Source: CAVPHV01 sp963704825
GTDB lineage: Bacteria; Actinomycetota; Acidimicrobiia; Spongiisociales; UBA5794
DNA: 64,000 bases
Assembly: GCA_963704825.1 (NCBI GenBank)
Contig: CAVPHV010000017.1
Coordinates: 1 to 64,000 of the forward strand
Direction: 5' to 3'
The first letter of the stretch is position 1. Each line of letters begins with the position of its first letter. The notes under the pieces were generated by a model, which saw nothing but the letters and a program-made list of their open reading frames with translations, ran no database searches and was not told the origin of the DNA. Below, in pieces: positions 16,187 to 24,756 of this stretch. Made by a program: the position numbers and the translations under genes.

Positions 16187-17992
16187 ATGATCACGTTCGG
16201 CATCTCACAGCTCCCGCCGGAAGGCGTCGATGACGCGATGTACCTCGACGGACTGGTCGACCGCGGCCATGGGGCGCTCGAACTCCCCTTCGTGCACGGC
16301 TTTCCGTGGAAGGAACGGCGCTGCGAACAGTTCGGTGAACTCGCCGCAGACCGCGCCGTCGCGCTGTCGGTCCACGCCCCGTACTTCGCGGTGCTGACGG
16401 TCGACGACGAAGAACGGCGCGCCAAGACATTGTCCGCGCTCGAGCACACCATGAAGCTCGGCCGGGCTCTGGGAGCGCACACCATCGTTGCTCACACCGG
16501 GTATGTGAAGGATCGCACCGCCGAGCAGCTCCACGAACTGGTGGCCGAAGGTCTTCAGCGCATCGAGCCGAAGGTTCGCCACCTCGGGGTTGCCCTCGGC
16601 CTGGAGACAACGGGGACCGATCGGTCTTTCGGTTCGCTCGGCGACATAGCCCTGATCGCACAACAGTTCGCCTTCGTGCGGCCGGTGATCGACTGGGCGC
16701 ACGTCCATGCCAAGTCCGGCGGCGGACTCACCAGCGCGGCAGCGTTTGCCTCCGTGATTGCGTTCCTACGTGAGCAGTTTCCGGGCTGGGCGATCGATCC
16801 GCTCCACACCCAATTCACCGACAACGCCTTTGGCCCCAAGGGGGAGATCAAGCACGTGCCCTACGGGGCCGGAACGCTGCGCGCAGGCCCGCTCGCCGAG
16901 GCGGCCGTCGCCGCCGGGCTGCGGATGATCGTGATCTCCGAGGCCAAGGAGGAGGAGAGCCACGACGCCATCCTTGCCGACCTCAACGCCGCGGCGGCAT
17001 CAGCGCAGCCGGAGCCGAGCGGTGAGGGGCGCCGCTTGGCCAATGCCGAGATCGACTTCCCCGATCCCGTCGGGCTCGAAGCCGACGGCGACGGTTGGGC
17101 CACCGTCGGGCTCGACCGGAGGGTGCGGCTCACCAACCCCGACAAGGACTTCTTCCCTGCCGACGGCTACACGAAGGGCGATCTCGTGCAGTACTACGCA
17201 GCGATTGCTCCGATGCTGCTGCCCCACCTCGCCGGGCGAGCTCTATCGCTGGCTCGGTACCCCAACGGCGCCGAGGGTGACTACTTCTACGAGAAGCAGT
17301 GTCCGTCACACGCTCCCGATTGGATTGTGCGGGCACCGCTGCATTCGAGTCATCGGGGCGAGCCCATCGAGTTCTGCACTGCGCCCGACCTCGAGTCGCT
17401 GCTGTGGGTCGCCAACCTCGGGTGTATCGAGATGCACCCCTGGCTCTCGCGGGTGGAGCGATCCTCCGAACCGGACTTTGCGGTGTTCGATCTCGATCCG
17501 CAGGAAGGGGTCACCTGGGACCAGGTGGTCTATGTGGCGGGCCTTGTCAACCTGCTACTCGAGCGACTCGGCCTCGCCGGCTACCCAAAGACCTCAGGCG
17601 CCAGTGGCATCCATATCTACGTCCCTATCGAACCTCGCTACCCCTACCGGAGGGTGCGGCGATTCGTCGAGACGCTGGGGCGGATGATCGCCAGCGCCGA
17701 CCCCGATGCGGCGACGATGGAGTGGGATATTCCGAAACGGGGCGCTCGGGTCTTCATCGACCACAACCAGAACGTCGGCGGCAAGACGATCGCCTCGGTC
17801 TATTCGGTTCGGCCGGTTCCGGGAGCCCAGGTATCGACGCCGATTACGTGGGCCGAACTCGCCACGGCCCATCCGGGCGACTTCACGATCGCCACGATCT
17901 GGGAGCGGCTCCGCCAGTACGGGGACCTGTTCGCACCAGTCCTGCGCGGCGATCAGGCGCTCGAAGGGGCCGAGGCCGCGCTCGGTCTCTGA
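16187..17992 (+). CDS. Endonuclease IV-like domain fused to LigD-type polymerase/primase
   Basis: A 601-residue protein joining two DNA-repair folds. Residues 1-268 form a TIM barrel of the endonuclease IV (Nfo) family with likely metal ligands His63 (VHAPY), His103 (AHTGY), Glu140 (LETTG), Asp169/His172 (IDWAH), His207 and Glu252. The region equal to Nfo Asp229-x-His231 reads E-I-K-H, so one site differs. Residues 285-601 match the LigD/archaeo-eukaryotic primase polymerase domain: catalytic Asp435 and Asp437 (VFDLDPQEG), TSGASGIHIY with His476, and FIDHNQN with Asp525. It would cut at abasic sites and then fill short gaps or ends. No Ku or ATP-dependent ligase gene is in the window. The ATG at 16187 has no strong ribosome-binding site. 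Confidence 0.85.
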   Translation: MITFGISQLPPEGVDDAMYLDGLVDRGHGALELPFVHGFPWKERRCEQFGELAADRAVALSVHAPYFAVLTVDDEERRAKTLSALEHTMKLGRALGAHTIVAHTGYVKDRTAEQLHELVAEGLQRIEPKVRHLGVALGLETTGTDRSFGSLGDIALIAQQFAFVRPVIDWAHVHAKSGGGLTSAAAFASVIAFLREQFPGWAIDPLHTQFTDNAFGPKGEIKHVPYGAGTLRAGPLAEAAVAAGLRMIVISEAKEEESHDAILADLNAAAASAQPEPSGEGRRLANAEIDFPDPVGLEADGDGWATVGLDRRVRLTNPDKDFFPADGYTKGDLVQYYAAIAPMLLPHLAGRALSLARYPNGAEGDYFYEKQCPSHAPDWIVRAPLHSSHRGEPIEFCTAPDLESLLWVANLGCIEMHPWLSRVERSSEPDFAVFDLDPQEGVTWDQVVYVAGLVNLLLERLGLAGYPKTSGASGIHIYVPIEPRYPYRRVRRFVETLGRMIASADPDAATMEWDIPKRGARVFIDHNQNVGGKTIASVYSVRPVPGAQVSTPITWAELATAHPGDFTIATIWERLRQYGDLFAPVLRGDQALEGAEAALGL

Positions 17993-18239
17993 GTCCCCTC
18001 AGCCGTAGAGCGCGAAAACCTTTCTTGTCGCCGTCTGATTTGGTCATGTACCGTTTGGATTACCGACCTAGTCGGAAACCCGAGGGGGAACGGGGGGTAC
18101 CCAACCGGGAGTAGGACGGCGGCGCATGGAGAAGAGGGAGGCCCTTGCCGGGGTGATGTCTTCGCCGTCCTACCCGGTTTGGGCTCGGGTTTCGATCTCG
18201 TAGCTATGTGACGTCTACGAGCGGCCCATCACCGCTTAC

Positions 18240-18800
18240 TCACGGAGTTGCCTCGGGGTATGCCTGCGGCCCCATCTTCCGTCGCTCCCCGGTGGGTTTC
18301 CGTACCGGTACCAGTCCGCGGGGCTCGGCGGCTGCCTCCCACGGGCGGGCGATGACGTGCCAGGCGAGGAGGACCGCCGACATGGGGACGGCCACCATGG
18401 AGCTGCCGCGCACGTTGTTATAGGAGACCAGCGAGCCGCGGAACGTGGCCACGGGAGACCCCGCGATCGAGATGGTCCACGCCCGTGGTCTCCGATCTGA
18501 GACGAGTTCGTAGTGGTAGATCATCGACGTGAGGTCCCACCGCCGCCCCGCCCAAGAGCGCCGCGTGACGCGAGCGAACTCGTCGCCGTTGCTATCGACC
18601 ACCCGCACGACACCCTGCCCATGAGGCGCCAGCGCCCAGCGACTGCCGTCCGGCAGGGTGACCATGCTCACGTAGACCCGGCCCAACCGTTCGATCTGCG
18701 CGAGCTGGTTGCCGTGCTGGACCAGCTGCCATTGGTTCGAGAACCACGGGCTCGTGAGCTCAAAATCCCCGACCAACATTTGACGCTTCACACGATCCAT
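18240..18800 (-). CDS. Hypothetical protein, LURP-one/scramblase-like
   Basis: A 186-residue protein with alternating short beta strands: KRQMLVGDFELTSPWFSNQWQL, then RVYVSMVTLPDGSRWALAP, VVRVVDSNGDEFARVTRRSW, SMIYHYELVSDRRPRAWTI. The pattern of a beta barrel ending in one hydrophobic helix (MVAVPMSAVLLAWHVI) recalls LURP-one-related/phospholipid-scramblase folds, but this is by eye. The C-terminal tail is basic. I start it at ATG 18800 because the upstream extension overlaps the divergent haem-binding gene's promoter and is not protein-like. No partner genes are evident. Confidence 0.5.
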   Translation of the reverse strand: MDRVKRQMLVGDFELTSPWFSNQWQLVQHGNQLAQIERLGRVYVSMVTLPDGSRWALAPHGQGVVRVVDSNGDEFARVTRRSWAGRRWDLTSMIYHYELVSDRRPRAWTISIAGSPVATFRGSLVSYNNVRGSSMVAVPMSAVLLAWHVIARPWEAAAEPRGLVPVRKPTGERRKMGPQAYPEATP

Positions 18801-18898
18801 CAAGGGCAACGGTAGCGGGCGAACAGGGGATATGGCCCGCCGCCTCGCTTCATTTTGTTTACTCTTGTTGGCGGGGAATCCATCCGATGAGATAGACC

Positions 18899-19372
18899 AT
18901 GGCCGTACAGGAGCGCAAGTCAAAGGTCGTGAAGGTCGTCAAGTGGCTGCTGTTCGGCGGCCTGGTGATTTTCGCCGTGCTCCAGGTGCTGCCGCTGGGC
19001 CGTGACCACACGAACCCGCCGATCACGGGCGAACCGGTATGGATCACGCGAAATGCCGAGGTGATTGCCCGCACGTCTTGCTTCGACTGCCACAGCAACG
19101 AGACGCGCTGGCCCTGGTACACCGATGTCATCCCTTGGTCGTGGCTGACGGAAAATGACGTTGAGCGGGGGAGAGCCCAGCTCAACTTCTCCGAGTGGGA
19201 CAAGCCGCAGCCGGGCTTGGCTACCGCCGACGATACGGTCGTTGACGACAGCATGGCGCCGTGGCGGTACCTGCTGCTCCACCCCGATGCGCGCCTCGAC
19301 GACAACGAGAAGGCCCAACTGGTCAGGGCGTTGCGCTTCATGCAGATCCGCGCCGCCGCCGAAGAGGGTTAG
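18899..19372 (+). CDS. Membrane-anchored haem-binding domain protein
   Basis: A 157-residue protein with one N-terminal membrane helix (about residues 15-33, WLLFGGLVIFAVLQVLPLG) and an external c-type haem domain. The attachment motif is CFDCH (residues 60-64), followed by SNETRWPWY, IPWSW, DV.RGR..LNFSEW and a distal PWRYLLLHPDARL segment. This order fits the Haem_bd (small cytochrome-like) family seen near oxidoreductases and in Bacteroidetes and Actinobacteria. It could pass electrons or sense redox state at the outer face of the membrane. No partner oxidase or cytochrome-maturation genes are in the window. Confidence 0.82.
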   Translation: MAVQERKSKVVKVVKWLLFGGLVIFAVLQVLPLGRDHTNPPITGEPVWITRNAEVIARTSCFDCHSNETRWPWYTDVIPWSWLTENDVERGRAQLNFSEWDKPQPGLATADDTVVDDSMAPWRYLLLHPDARLDDNEKAQLVRALRFMQIRAAAEEG

Positions 19373-19397
19373 TCCCCGTGCCCTCTCCCAGCTTGCT

Positions 19398-19742
19398 GGG
19401 CGAGCCCGCACGGCTGATGCTCGGTAGTCTCTGCTCGCCTACCGAGCCTCGCCAGTTTGGGCTCGCCGGCCTGGTCCTGTCGTGAGCGGTAGCGGGTCGG
19501 GCGAGCCCCGCACGGCTGATGCTCGGTAGTCTCTGCTCGCCTACCGAGCCTCGCCAGTTTGGGCTCGCCGGCCTGGTCCTGTCGTGAGCGGTAGCGGGTC
19601 GGGCGAGCCCCGCACGGCTGATGCTCGGTAGTCTCTGCTCGCCTACCGAGCCTCGCCAGTTTGGGCTCGCCGGCCTGGTCCTGTCGTGAGCGGTAGCGGG
19701 TCGGGCGAGCCCCGCACGGCTGATGCTCGGTAGGCTCGCCTC
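19398..19742. repeat. 102-bp tandem repeat array with nested hairpins (3.3 copies)
   Basis: The unit recurs at exact 102-bp steps: the marker CACGGCTGATGC starts at 19409, 19511, 19613 and 19715. Each full copy can fold into a double stem. The outer arms are GGCGAGCCC and GGGCTCGCC (19399-19407 with 19459-19467 in copy 1). The inner arms are GCTCGGTAG and CTACCGAGC (19419-19427 with 19439-19447). Copies 2 and 3 are nearly identical; copy 1 lacks one C. The fourth copy is cut so that its GGCTCGCC runs into the ATG of the exonuclease gene. Because 102 is a multiple of three, a spurious minus-strand frame with a 34-residue repeat spans the array. Confidence 0.9.
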
Positions 19743-20612
19743 ATGAAGCTCTATCTGATCGACGGGACGTACGAGCTGTTTCGCTCCTACTTCGGGGCGC
19801 CGCCGCGATCTGCTCCGGACGGGCGTGAGGTGGGGGCGACGCTGGGGATCACGGCGAGCACGTTGGCGCTGCTCGCCGATGAGGGGGTGACCCATGTCGC
19901 CGCTGCGTTCGACACGGTGATCGAGTCGTTCCGCAACGAGGTCTACGCCGGCTACAAGTCGGGCGAAGGTATCGAGGAAGCCCTCCTGTCACAGTTCCTG
20001 CTGGCGGAGCGAGCGCTGCGAGCCATCGGGGTGACGGTGTGGTCGATGTACGACTTCGAGACCGACGATGCACTTGCGACTGCCGCGGTCCGTTGGGCCA
20101 ACGATGTCGAGCAAACGGTCGTGCTTTCTCCCGACAAGGACATGGCGCAGCTCTACGGACATCCCAAGATCGTGGGCTACGACCGGCGCAAGGGTCAATT
20201 CATTGATCGGACGGCGGTTGTCGAGAAGTTCGGCGTCGAGCCGGAATCAATCCCCGATTACCTCGCTCTGGTGGGCGACGCCGCCGATGGCTTTCCCGGA
20301 CTGCCCGGCTGGGGGGCCAAGTCATCGGCCACGGTGCTTTCTCGGTACGGCCACCTCGAGAACATTCCGCTGCATCCCTCCCAGTGGGATGTCACGGTCC
20401 GTGGCGGCGAGAAGCTGGGCACAACTCTGCGGCTTCACATGGGCGAAGCGCTGCTCTACCGCTTCCTCGCGCAGCTGAGGACCGATGTCCCGCTCCCCGA
20501 TTCGCTACAGGATCTCGAATGGCACGGCGTGCCCCGGGCAACGTTCGAGACGTTCTGTGACGAACTGGGGTTTGACCGCCTCAAGACCCGTCCTGAGCGC
20601 TGGCAGGACTGA
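19743..20612 (+). CDS. Stand-alone 5'-3' exonuclease (PolA N-domain/FEN-like)
   Basis: A 289-residue nuclease like the N-terminal domain of DNA polymerase I. The opening MKLYLIDGTYELFRSYF carries the first metal Asp. AAFDTVIESFRNEVYAGYKS is the helical-arch region, FETDDALATAA and VLSPDKDMAQL give the acidic cluster, and LVGDAADGFPGLPGWGAKSSATVL is the helix-3-turn-helix DNA-binding motif. It should remove 5' flaps or RNA primers. No polymerase domain follows. The gene begins directly at the end of the 102-bp hairpin array, so that array is its leader or promoter region. Confidence 0.88.
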   Translation: MKLYLIDGTYELFRSYFGAPPRSAPDGREVGATLGITASTLALLADEGVTHVAAAFDTVIESFRNEVYAGYKSGEGIEEALLSQFLLAERALRAIGVTVWSMYDFETDDALATAAVRWANDVEQTVVLSPDKDMAQLYGHPKIVGYDRRKGQFIDRTAVVEKFGVEPESIPDYLALVGDAADGFPGLPGWGAKSSATVLSRYGHLENIPLHPSQWDVTVRGGEKLGTTLRLHMGEALLYRFLAQLRTDVPLPDSLQDLEWHGVPRATFETFCDELGFDRLKTRPERWQD

Positions 20613-20634
20613 GCCAAAGCTCCGAACGGTCTGG

Positions 20635-22056
20635 TCAGTCGTGTGTCGTCTCCTCGAGTGCCGCCTGGGCGGCGTGGAAGCCACACATGCCGTGAACGCC
20701 GGCGCCGGGGGGTGTGGCCGACGAGCACAGGTACACCTGGTCGCCGATGCGATACGGGTTGGCGCTGAGCCGGGGCCGCGCCAGGAGTTGGCCGACGTTG
20801 AGCGCCCCACCTCCGATATCGCCCCCGACGTAGTTGGCGTTGTAGGCGGCGAAGGCGGCCGGATTCATTGTGTGACGAGCGATGATCGTGTCTCGGAAGC
20901 CCGGGGCGAAACGTTCGATCTGGCTTTCGATCGCCAGGGTCATGTCCGCCCCGGACCCGTTGGGGACATGGCAGTAGGCCCACCCGACGTGTTTGCCTTC
21001 GGGAGCTCGGGTGTGGTCGATCAGGGTCGGCTGGGAGACGAGGACAAATGGCGTGTCCGTGAGCCGGCCCTCGGCGGCGGCGGCTTCGGCGGCAACGATT
21101 TCGTGCATCGTGCCACCAACGTGAACCGTCCCCGCCCGTGTGCTCCATGGGTCGCTCCATGGGATGGGTGCGTCGAGTGCCCAGTCGACCTTGAACACTC
21201 CGGGACCGTGCGCCCACGATTCGAGGCGGCCGCGCGAACGCCCGACCCGGTCGCCGGCAATGGCCACCGCAGCAGCGGGCATCACATCGAGCAGGTACAC
21301 ATCGGCGGTCGGTACTGCATCGAGAGTCTCCACCGGATGGTCGGTGACGATCTCGCCGCCCTGGTCGACGAGATAGCCGGCCATGGCCTGGCTGATAGCC
21401 GCAGACCCGCCCTTGGCGATGGGCCAGCCGTGGGCGTGGCCGGCGGCGGCAAGCACGATGCCGATGGCCGCGGTAAACGGACGATCGAGCGGGGCCACGG
21501 AATGAGCCGCGAGACCCGCAATGAGCGCCTTGGCCGGCTCAGTGGAGAACCGTCTGGCAAGAAGCGTTGCTGGCAGCATGCCCGCCACCCCAAATCGGGA
21601 AAGGCGGATCGGGTGTTGGGGCATCGCCACCAACGGTCCGAGTACGTCGTCGAGGAGATCCTCGAAGTGCTCGACGAGTGGTGCCATCAGCTTTTCGTAG
21701 CGGCCCTCATCCGGCCCAAGGTCGACGGCGGTCTCCACCAACGAGTGGTGCAGCACCGCTGCGGTATCGCCGGGCAGGGGGTGGCTGAGGGGGATATCGA
21801 AGTGCAGCCACTCGAGGCCGTGGTCCTCGAGCGGGAGCGAGCGGAAGAAAGGTGAGGCGACACCGAGCGGGTGCACCGCGGCACACACGTCGTGGAGGAA
21901 GCCCGGCTCGGTGAGTTCCCGGGTGCGGGTACCGCCGCCGATCTCGGCGGCCGCCTCGTAGACAACGACGCGTCCACCCCGGCGAGCTATCTCGATGGCG
22001 GCGCCGAGTCCGTTCGGGCCGGACCCCACGACCACGGCGTCGTATTGGTTGATCAC
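20635..22056 (-). CDS. FAD-dependent oxidoreductase, phytoene desaturase-like
   Basis: A 473-residue flavoprotein of the CrtI/phytoene-dehydrogenase-related group. The N-terminal dinucleotide fold is VVVGSGPNGLGAAIEIARRGGRV, with Glu of VVYEAAAEIGGGTRT after the second strand. The C-terminal FAD contact is YLCSSATPPGAGVHGMCGFHAAQAAL. The middle has the long substrate domain (HPLGVASPFF, WPIAKGGSAAISQAMA). Members desaturate or isomerise isoprenoid and related lipids; the substrate here cannot be named. I use the GTG at 22056, which gives VINQYDAVVVGSGPNG directly; the longer frame runs over the terminator at 22091-22128. Confidence 0.85.
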   Translation of the reverse strand: MINQYDAVVVGSGPNGLGAAIEIARRGGRVVVYEAAAEIGGGTRTRELTEPGFLHDVCAAVHPLGVASPFFRSLPLEDHGLEWLHFDIPLSHPLPGDTAAVLHHSLVETAVDLGPDEGRYEKLMAPLVEHFEDLLDDVLGPLVAMPQHPIRLSRFGVAGMLPATLLARRFSTEPAKALIAGLAAHSVAPLDRPFTAAIGIVLAAAGHAHGWPIAKGGSAAISQAMAGYLVDQGGEIVTDHPVETLDAVPTADVYLLDVMPAAAVAIAGDRVGRSRGRLESWAHGPGVFKVDWALDAPIPWSDPWSTRAGTVHVGGTMHEIVAAEAAAAEGRLTDTPFVLVSQPTLIDHTRAPEGKHVGWAYCHVPNGSGADMTLAIESQIERFAPGFRDTIIARHTMNPAAFAAYNANYVGGDIGGGALNVGQLLARPRLSANPYRIGDQVYLCSSATPPGAGVHGMCGFHAAQAALEETTHD

Positions 22057-22090
22057 CCCAGCATTCTGGGGGTGCGGGCGACACAACCAC

Positions 22091-22128
22091 AAAAAGAGGG
22101 AGGGCACCCCCCCTCCGTGCCCTCCCTC
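22091..22128 (-). terminator. Rho-independent terminator
   Basis: On the minus strand a perfect 12-bp stem, GAGGGAGGGCAC with GTGCCCTCCCTC, encloses a 9-base loop and is followed by TTTTT (22095-22091). It lies between the ABC transporter operon and the FAD oxidoreductase gene, and should end the ABC transcript. Confidence 0.85.
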
Positions 22129-22277
22129 GTCCTTGCTCCGGCCAGCCGGGTCTGCTGCTCAGCGACCTTGGCGGCATCGTAGGGGAGGAAAATGTCGCCT
22201 CGGTTACTCGTGTGTTACGGGTGGCGCAAACAGGTGTTGCGGGCAGGTTTCGAGGATGCCGGTGGGCTACCCGGGTG

Positions 22278-22305
22278 GGGCGGCGCCCGGGGGAGGGCGC
22301 CGCCC
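22278..22305 (-). repeat. 11-bp-stem hairpin after the ABC permease gene
   Basis: GGGCGGCGCCC and GGGCGCCGCCC form a perfect stem with a six-base loop, nine bases past the permease stop. No T-run follows, so it may protect the mRNA 3' end rather than terminate. Confidence 0.5.
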
Positions 22306-22314
22306 TGGGAGCGG

Positions 22315-24747
22315 CTATTCCATGAGCCGCAGGGTGCCGGGGATGTCCATGCGGCGCATCCGCCGGGCGGTCAACAGTGGAGCGAGAGCCACGGCAACCA
22401 CGCCGAGCAGAATGACGGCGGCGATGGTGGTGCCGTTGAGGGTCACCTCCATGCCGAACTCGGGCAGAGTCGACGCGATCAGTTCGCCGGTCATGTAGTG
22501 GAGCATGGCGATGCCCCCCACCAGTCCGACGGCGCTGGCGACGATGCCGATCACCAGGCTCTCGGTCATTGCCATTCGCAGCGCAGTCCGCACCTTGATC
22601 CCGTAGGCGAACATCGTGGCGTGATCCCGCGACCGAGCATCGAGGTTGATGCTGGCGGTGTTGAAGGCGATCAAGAGCGCTAAAACCAGTACCCCGATGG
22701 CCATCACGCCGATGATGCCGACGAGTGCCCCCATCTGTTCTTCCATGGCGTCGGTCGCCGCCGTCGCCGACTGCACCGAGGTGACCGCATCGAGGGTGAA
22801 CAGTTCGCGCTGGACGTCGCCGGTGGTCGCCCCGGTCGCCGGCGTCACCTGCACTTGGTTGACGATGCCTTCGAGACCCATCAGCGAGGAGTGCCCGATG
22901 TCGAGGTAGGCGAAGGAGCGGATTGGGTTCGGGTGGAGGCCGAGGACGGGCAGTTGCGTCTCGACCAACTCCACCGTGAGCGGTCCGGTCCGCTGCGGAT
23001 GCCGCAGCACGACCGTGTCTCCCACCGCGACCCCGAGGTCGCGGGCGGCTTCTTCTGCCAGCAGCAGGCCGGGCACGGTGTCGGCCGAACCTGCTGTGAT
23101 GGTGGGCGTCCACAGCCCGTTCTGGGTGTCGATCAGGTCGATCAGAATGTCGAAGCTCTCGGTCTCGGAAGTCACCGTGCCGCCGAGGCGCAGAGTTGCT
23201 TCCACTTCATCTACAGAGTCGGCGGCCGCAACGGCTTGCACCTGTGGGGCGTCGGCGGGATAGAAGCCGTCGAGGGCGACCACGATTCGGGTTGGGGCAT
23301 TGCCGCTGGCCTCATCGGCCGCACGATCAAACGACGCCATCAGCGAGTCGACGATGCCGAGGAAGGCGACCAGCACCATGACGATGGCGCCGATCCCGAC
23401 CACCGTCAGTGTGGTGCGCCGCAGCGAACGCCGCAGATTGCGGAAGGGGAGCACGGTGAAGGTGTTGCCCGGGAGGCGGCGGGCGACCCGGCCGCCCTTG
23501 CTCGGCTTGGCCGTCAGGTGCATGGGTCGGATCGCCTCGACGGGGCGGACCCGGACGGCACGCCACACCGGAACCGCCGTAGCCACAAAGGGTATGAGAA
23601 ACCCGACCACGGCAACGCCGGCGAACACGCCCCACTGAAAATCGGTCTGCCACATCGGCAGCGGCACGAACTCCTCCATCACACCCTGCATGGCGCCGCC
23701 GATCCACAGGCCGACGAGGACGCCGAACATCACGCCGAGCAGCGCGATCTGAGCGCTCACTAGCAGCGGCCGCAACGCAATGCGCCACGGCGACACCCCG
23801 AGTGCCATCTGGATGCCGAACTCGCGGCGCTGCTGCTCGGCCAGGCGGTGGATCAGATTGAAGGCGGCGCCGACGGCACCGATGAACAACAGGCCGGCCA
23901 GCAAGTTGAACATCTGCTGGTCGTTCTCGACATCGTTGGTGAGGGTGCTGTAGGCGAGGTTGTCATCTCGGGTCAGCACCGTCGTGCCGACGGGCAGTTG
24001 CTCCATGGCTGATTCGAGTTCGGCAACCACCAGGTCGCGGTCCGCCCCATCGTCAAGCGTGAGGACCAGATCGTTGACTTGCTCCGGCATCCCGGCCAGC
24101 GCCTGGGCGGTCGCCAGGGAGGTGAACATGGCTGCGAACGTTGCCTCGGACAACAACATGTCGCCGTCGGGCGATACCGCGAAGAACTCGGGTGTGAGCG
24201 CCTGGCCGACGTATTCGAGTGAACGGTTTCCGGCGATCGTGATCGCGCCGGCGTCGGGGAGGTCGTAGAAGGTGCCGAAGTGACGTTCCAGCATCACGAC
24301 GGCGGCGCCGCCGTCGGCCGCGCCGAGAAGACGTCCTGTGGAGGCGTGGAACCGGTTCACCGTCGGACCGCCGTCCGTGAAGCTGGTCCCGGTGATCTCG
24401 CCGCGGACGAGAATCGTCTCGTTGTCACGGGAGGCATCGACTTGCGTGGCCATGATGAGCCGTTCCTCGGCGGCTTTGATCCAGTCGACGTGTTCGATGG
24501 TGCCCACCGCCGCCAAAAGCCTGCCCTGTTCGATGGCGCTGCCGGTGGCGAGTTTCACCCGCACGTCGTGCATTGCGAGGTGGTCATAGCTGGCGTCGTA
24601 TGAGGCGCGGCGCCAGTTGGCCTGGCTGGTGAGGCCGGCGTAGCCGCCGGTTCCGATCGCGATGACAAGGGCGATGGCAGCGACTTTGGCCCAGTTGGCT
24701 CGGAGGTCGCGCCACGACCAACGAAAGAGCAGTGAGAGGTTCTTCAT
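22315..24747 (-). CDS. ABC transporter permease, FtsX/MacB-like
   Basis: An 810-residue permease with a helix near the N-terminus (VAAIALVIAIGTGGYAGL), a large external domain (about 45-280), three helices (from about residue 285), a second external domain, and three more helices at the C-terminus. The FtsX-type core motifs are EQQRREFGIQMALGVSPWRI and a second, weaker DHATMFAYGIKVRTALRMA. This duplicated layout matches the large FtsX-domain permeases that use mechanical force to extract lipids or drive envelope processes rather than import solutes. It works with the ATPase nine bases upstream, and the regulator at the head of the operon controls both. Confidence 0.88.
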   Translation of the reverse strand: MKNLSLLFRWSWRDLRANWAKVAAIALVIAIGTGGYAGLTSQANWRRASYDASYDHLAMHDVRVKLATGSAIEQGRLLAAVGTIEHVDWIKAAEERLIMATQVDASRDNETILVRGEITGTSFTDGGPTVNRFHASTGRLLGAADGGAAVVMLERHFGTFYDLPDAGAITIAGNRSLEYVGQALTPEFFAVSPDGDMLLSEATFAAMFTSLATAQALAGMPEQVNDLVLTLDDGADRDLVVAELESAMEQLPVGTTVLTRDDNLAYSTLTNDVENDQQMFNLLAGLLFIGAVGAAFNLIHRLAEQQRREFGIQMALGVSPWRIALRPLLVSAQIALLGVMFGVLVGLWIGGAMQGVMEEFVPLPMWQTDFQWGVFAGVAVVGFLIPFVATAVPVWRAVRVRPVEAIRPMHLTAKPSKGGRVARRLPGNTFTVLPFRNLRRSLRRTTLTVVGIGAIVMVLVAFLGIVDSLMASFDRAADEASGNAPTRIVVALDGFYPADAPQVQAVAAADSVDEVEATLRLGGTVTSETESFDILIDLIDTQNGLWTPTITAGSADTVPGLLLAEEAARDLGVAVGDTVVLRHPQRTGPLTVELVETQLPVLGLHPNPIRSFAYLDIGHSSLMGLEGIVNQVQVTPATGATTGDVQRELFTLDAVTSVQSATAATDAMEEQMGALVGIIGVMAIGVLVLALLIAFNTASINLDARSRDHATMFAYGIKVRTALRMAMTESLVIGIVASAVGLVGGIAMLHYMTGELIASTLPEFGMEVTLNGTTIAAVILLGVVAVALAPLLTARRMRRMDIPGTLRLME

Positions 24748-24756
24748 GTCCGCCTC

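Noticed and set aside
19398..19742. CRISPR array
   Set aside because: Units are adjacent 102-bp copies with no unique spacers, and no cas genes are present.
19338..19895. Minus-strand frame with a 34-residue tandem repeat
   Set aside because: It arises only because the DNA repeat is 102 bp, a multiple of three. It overlaps the exonuclease gene and has no start site.
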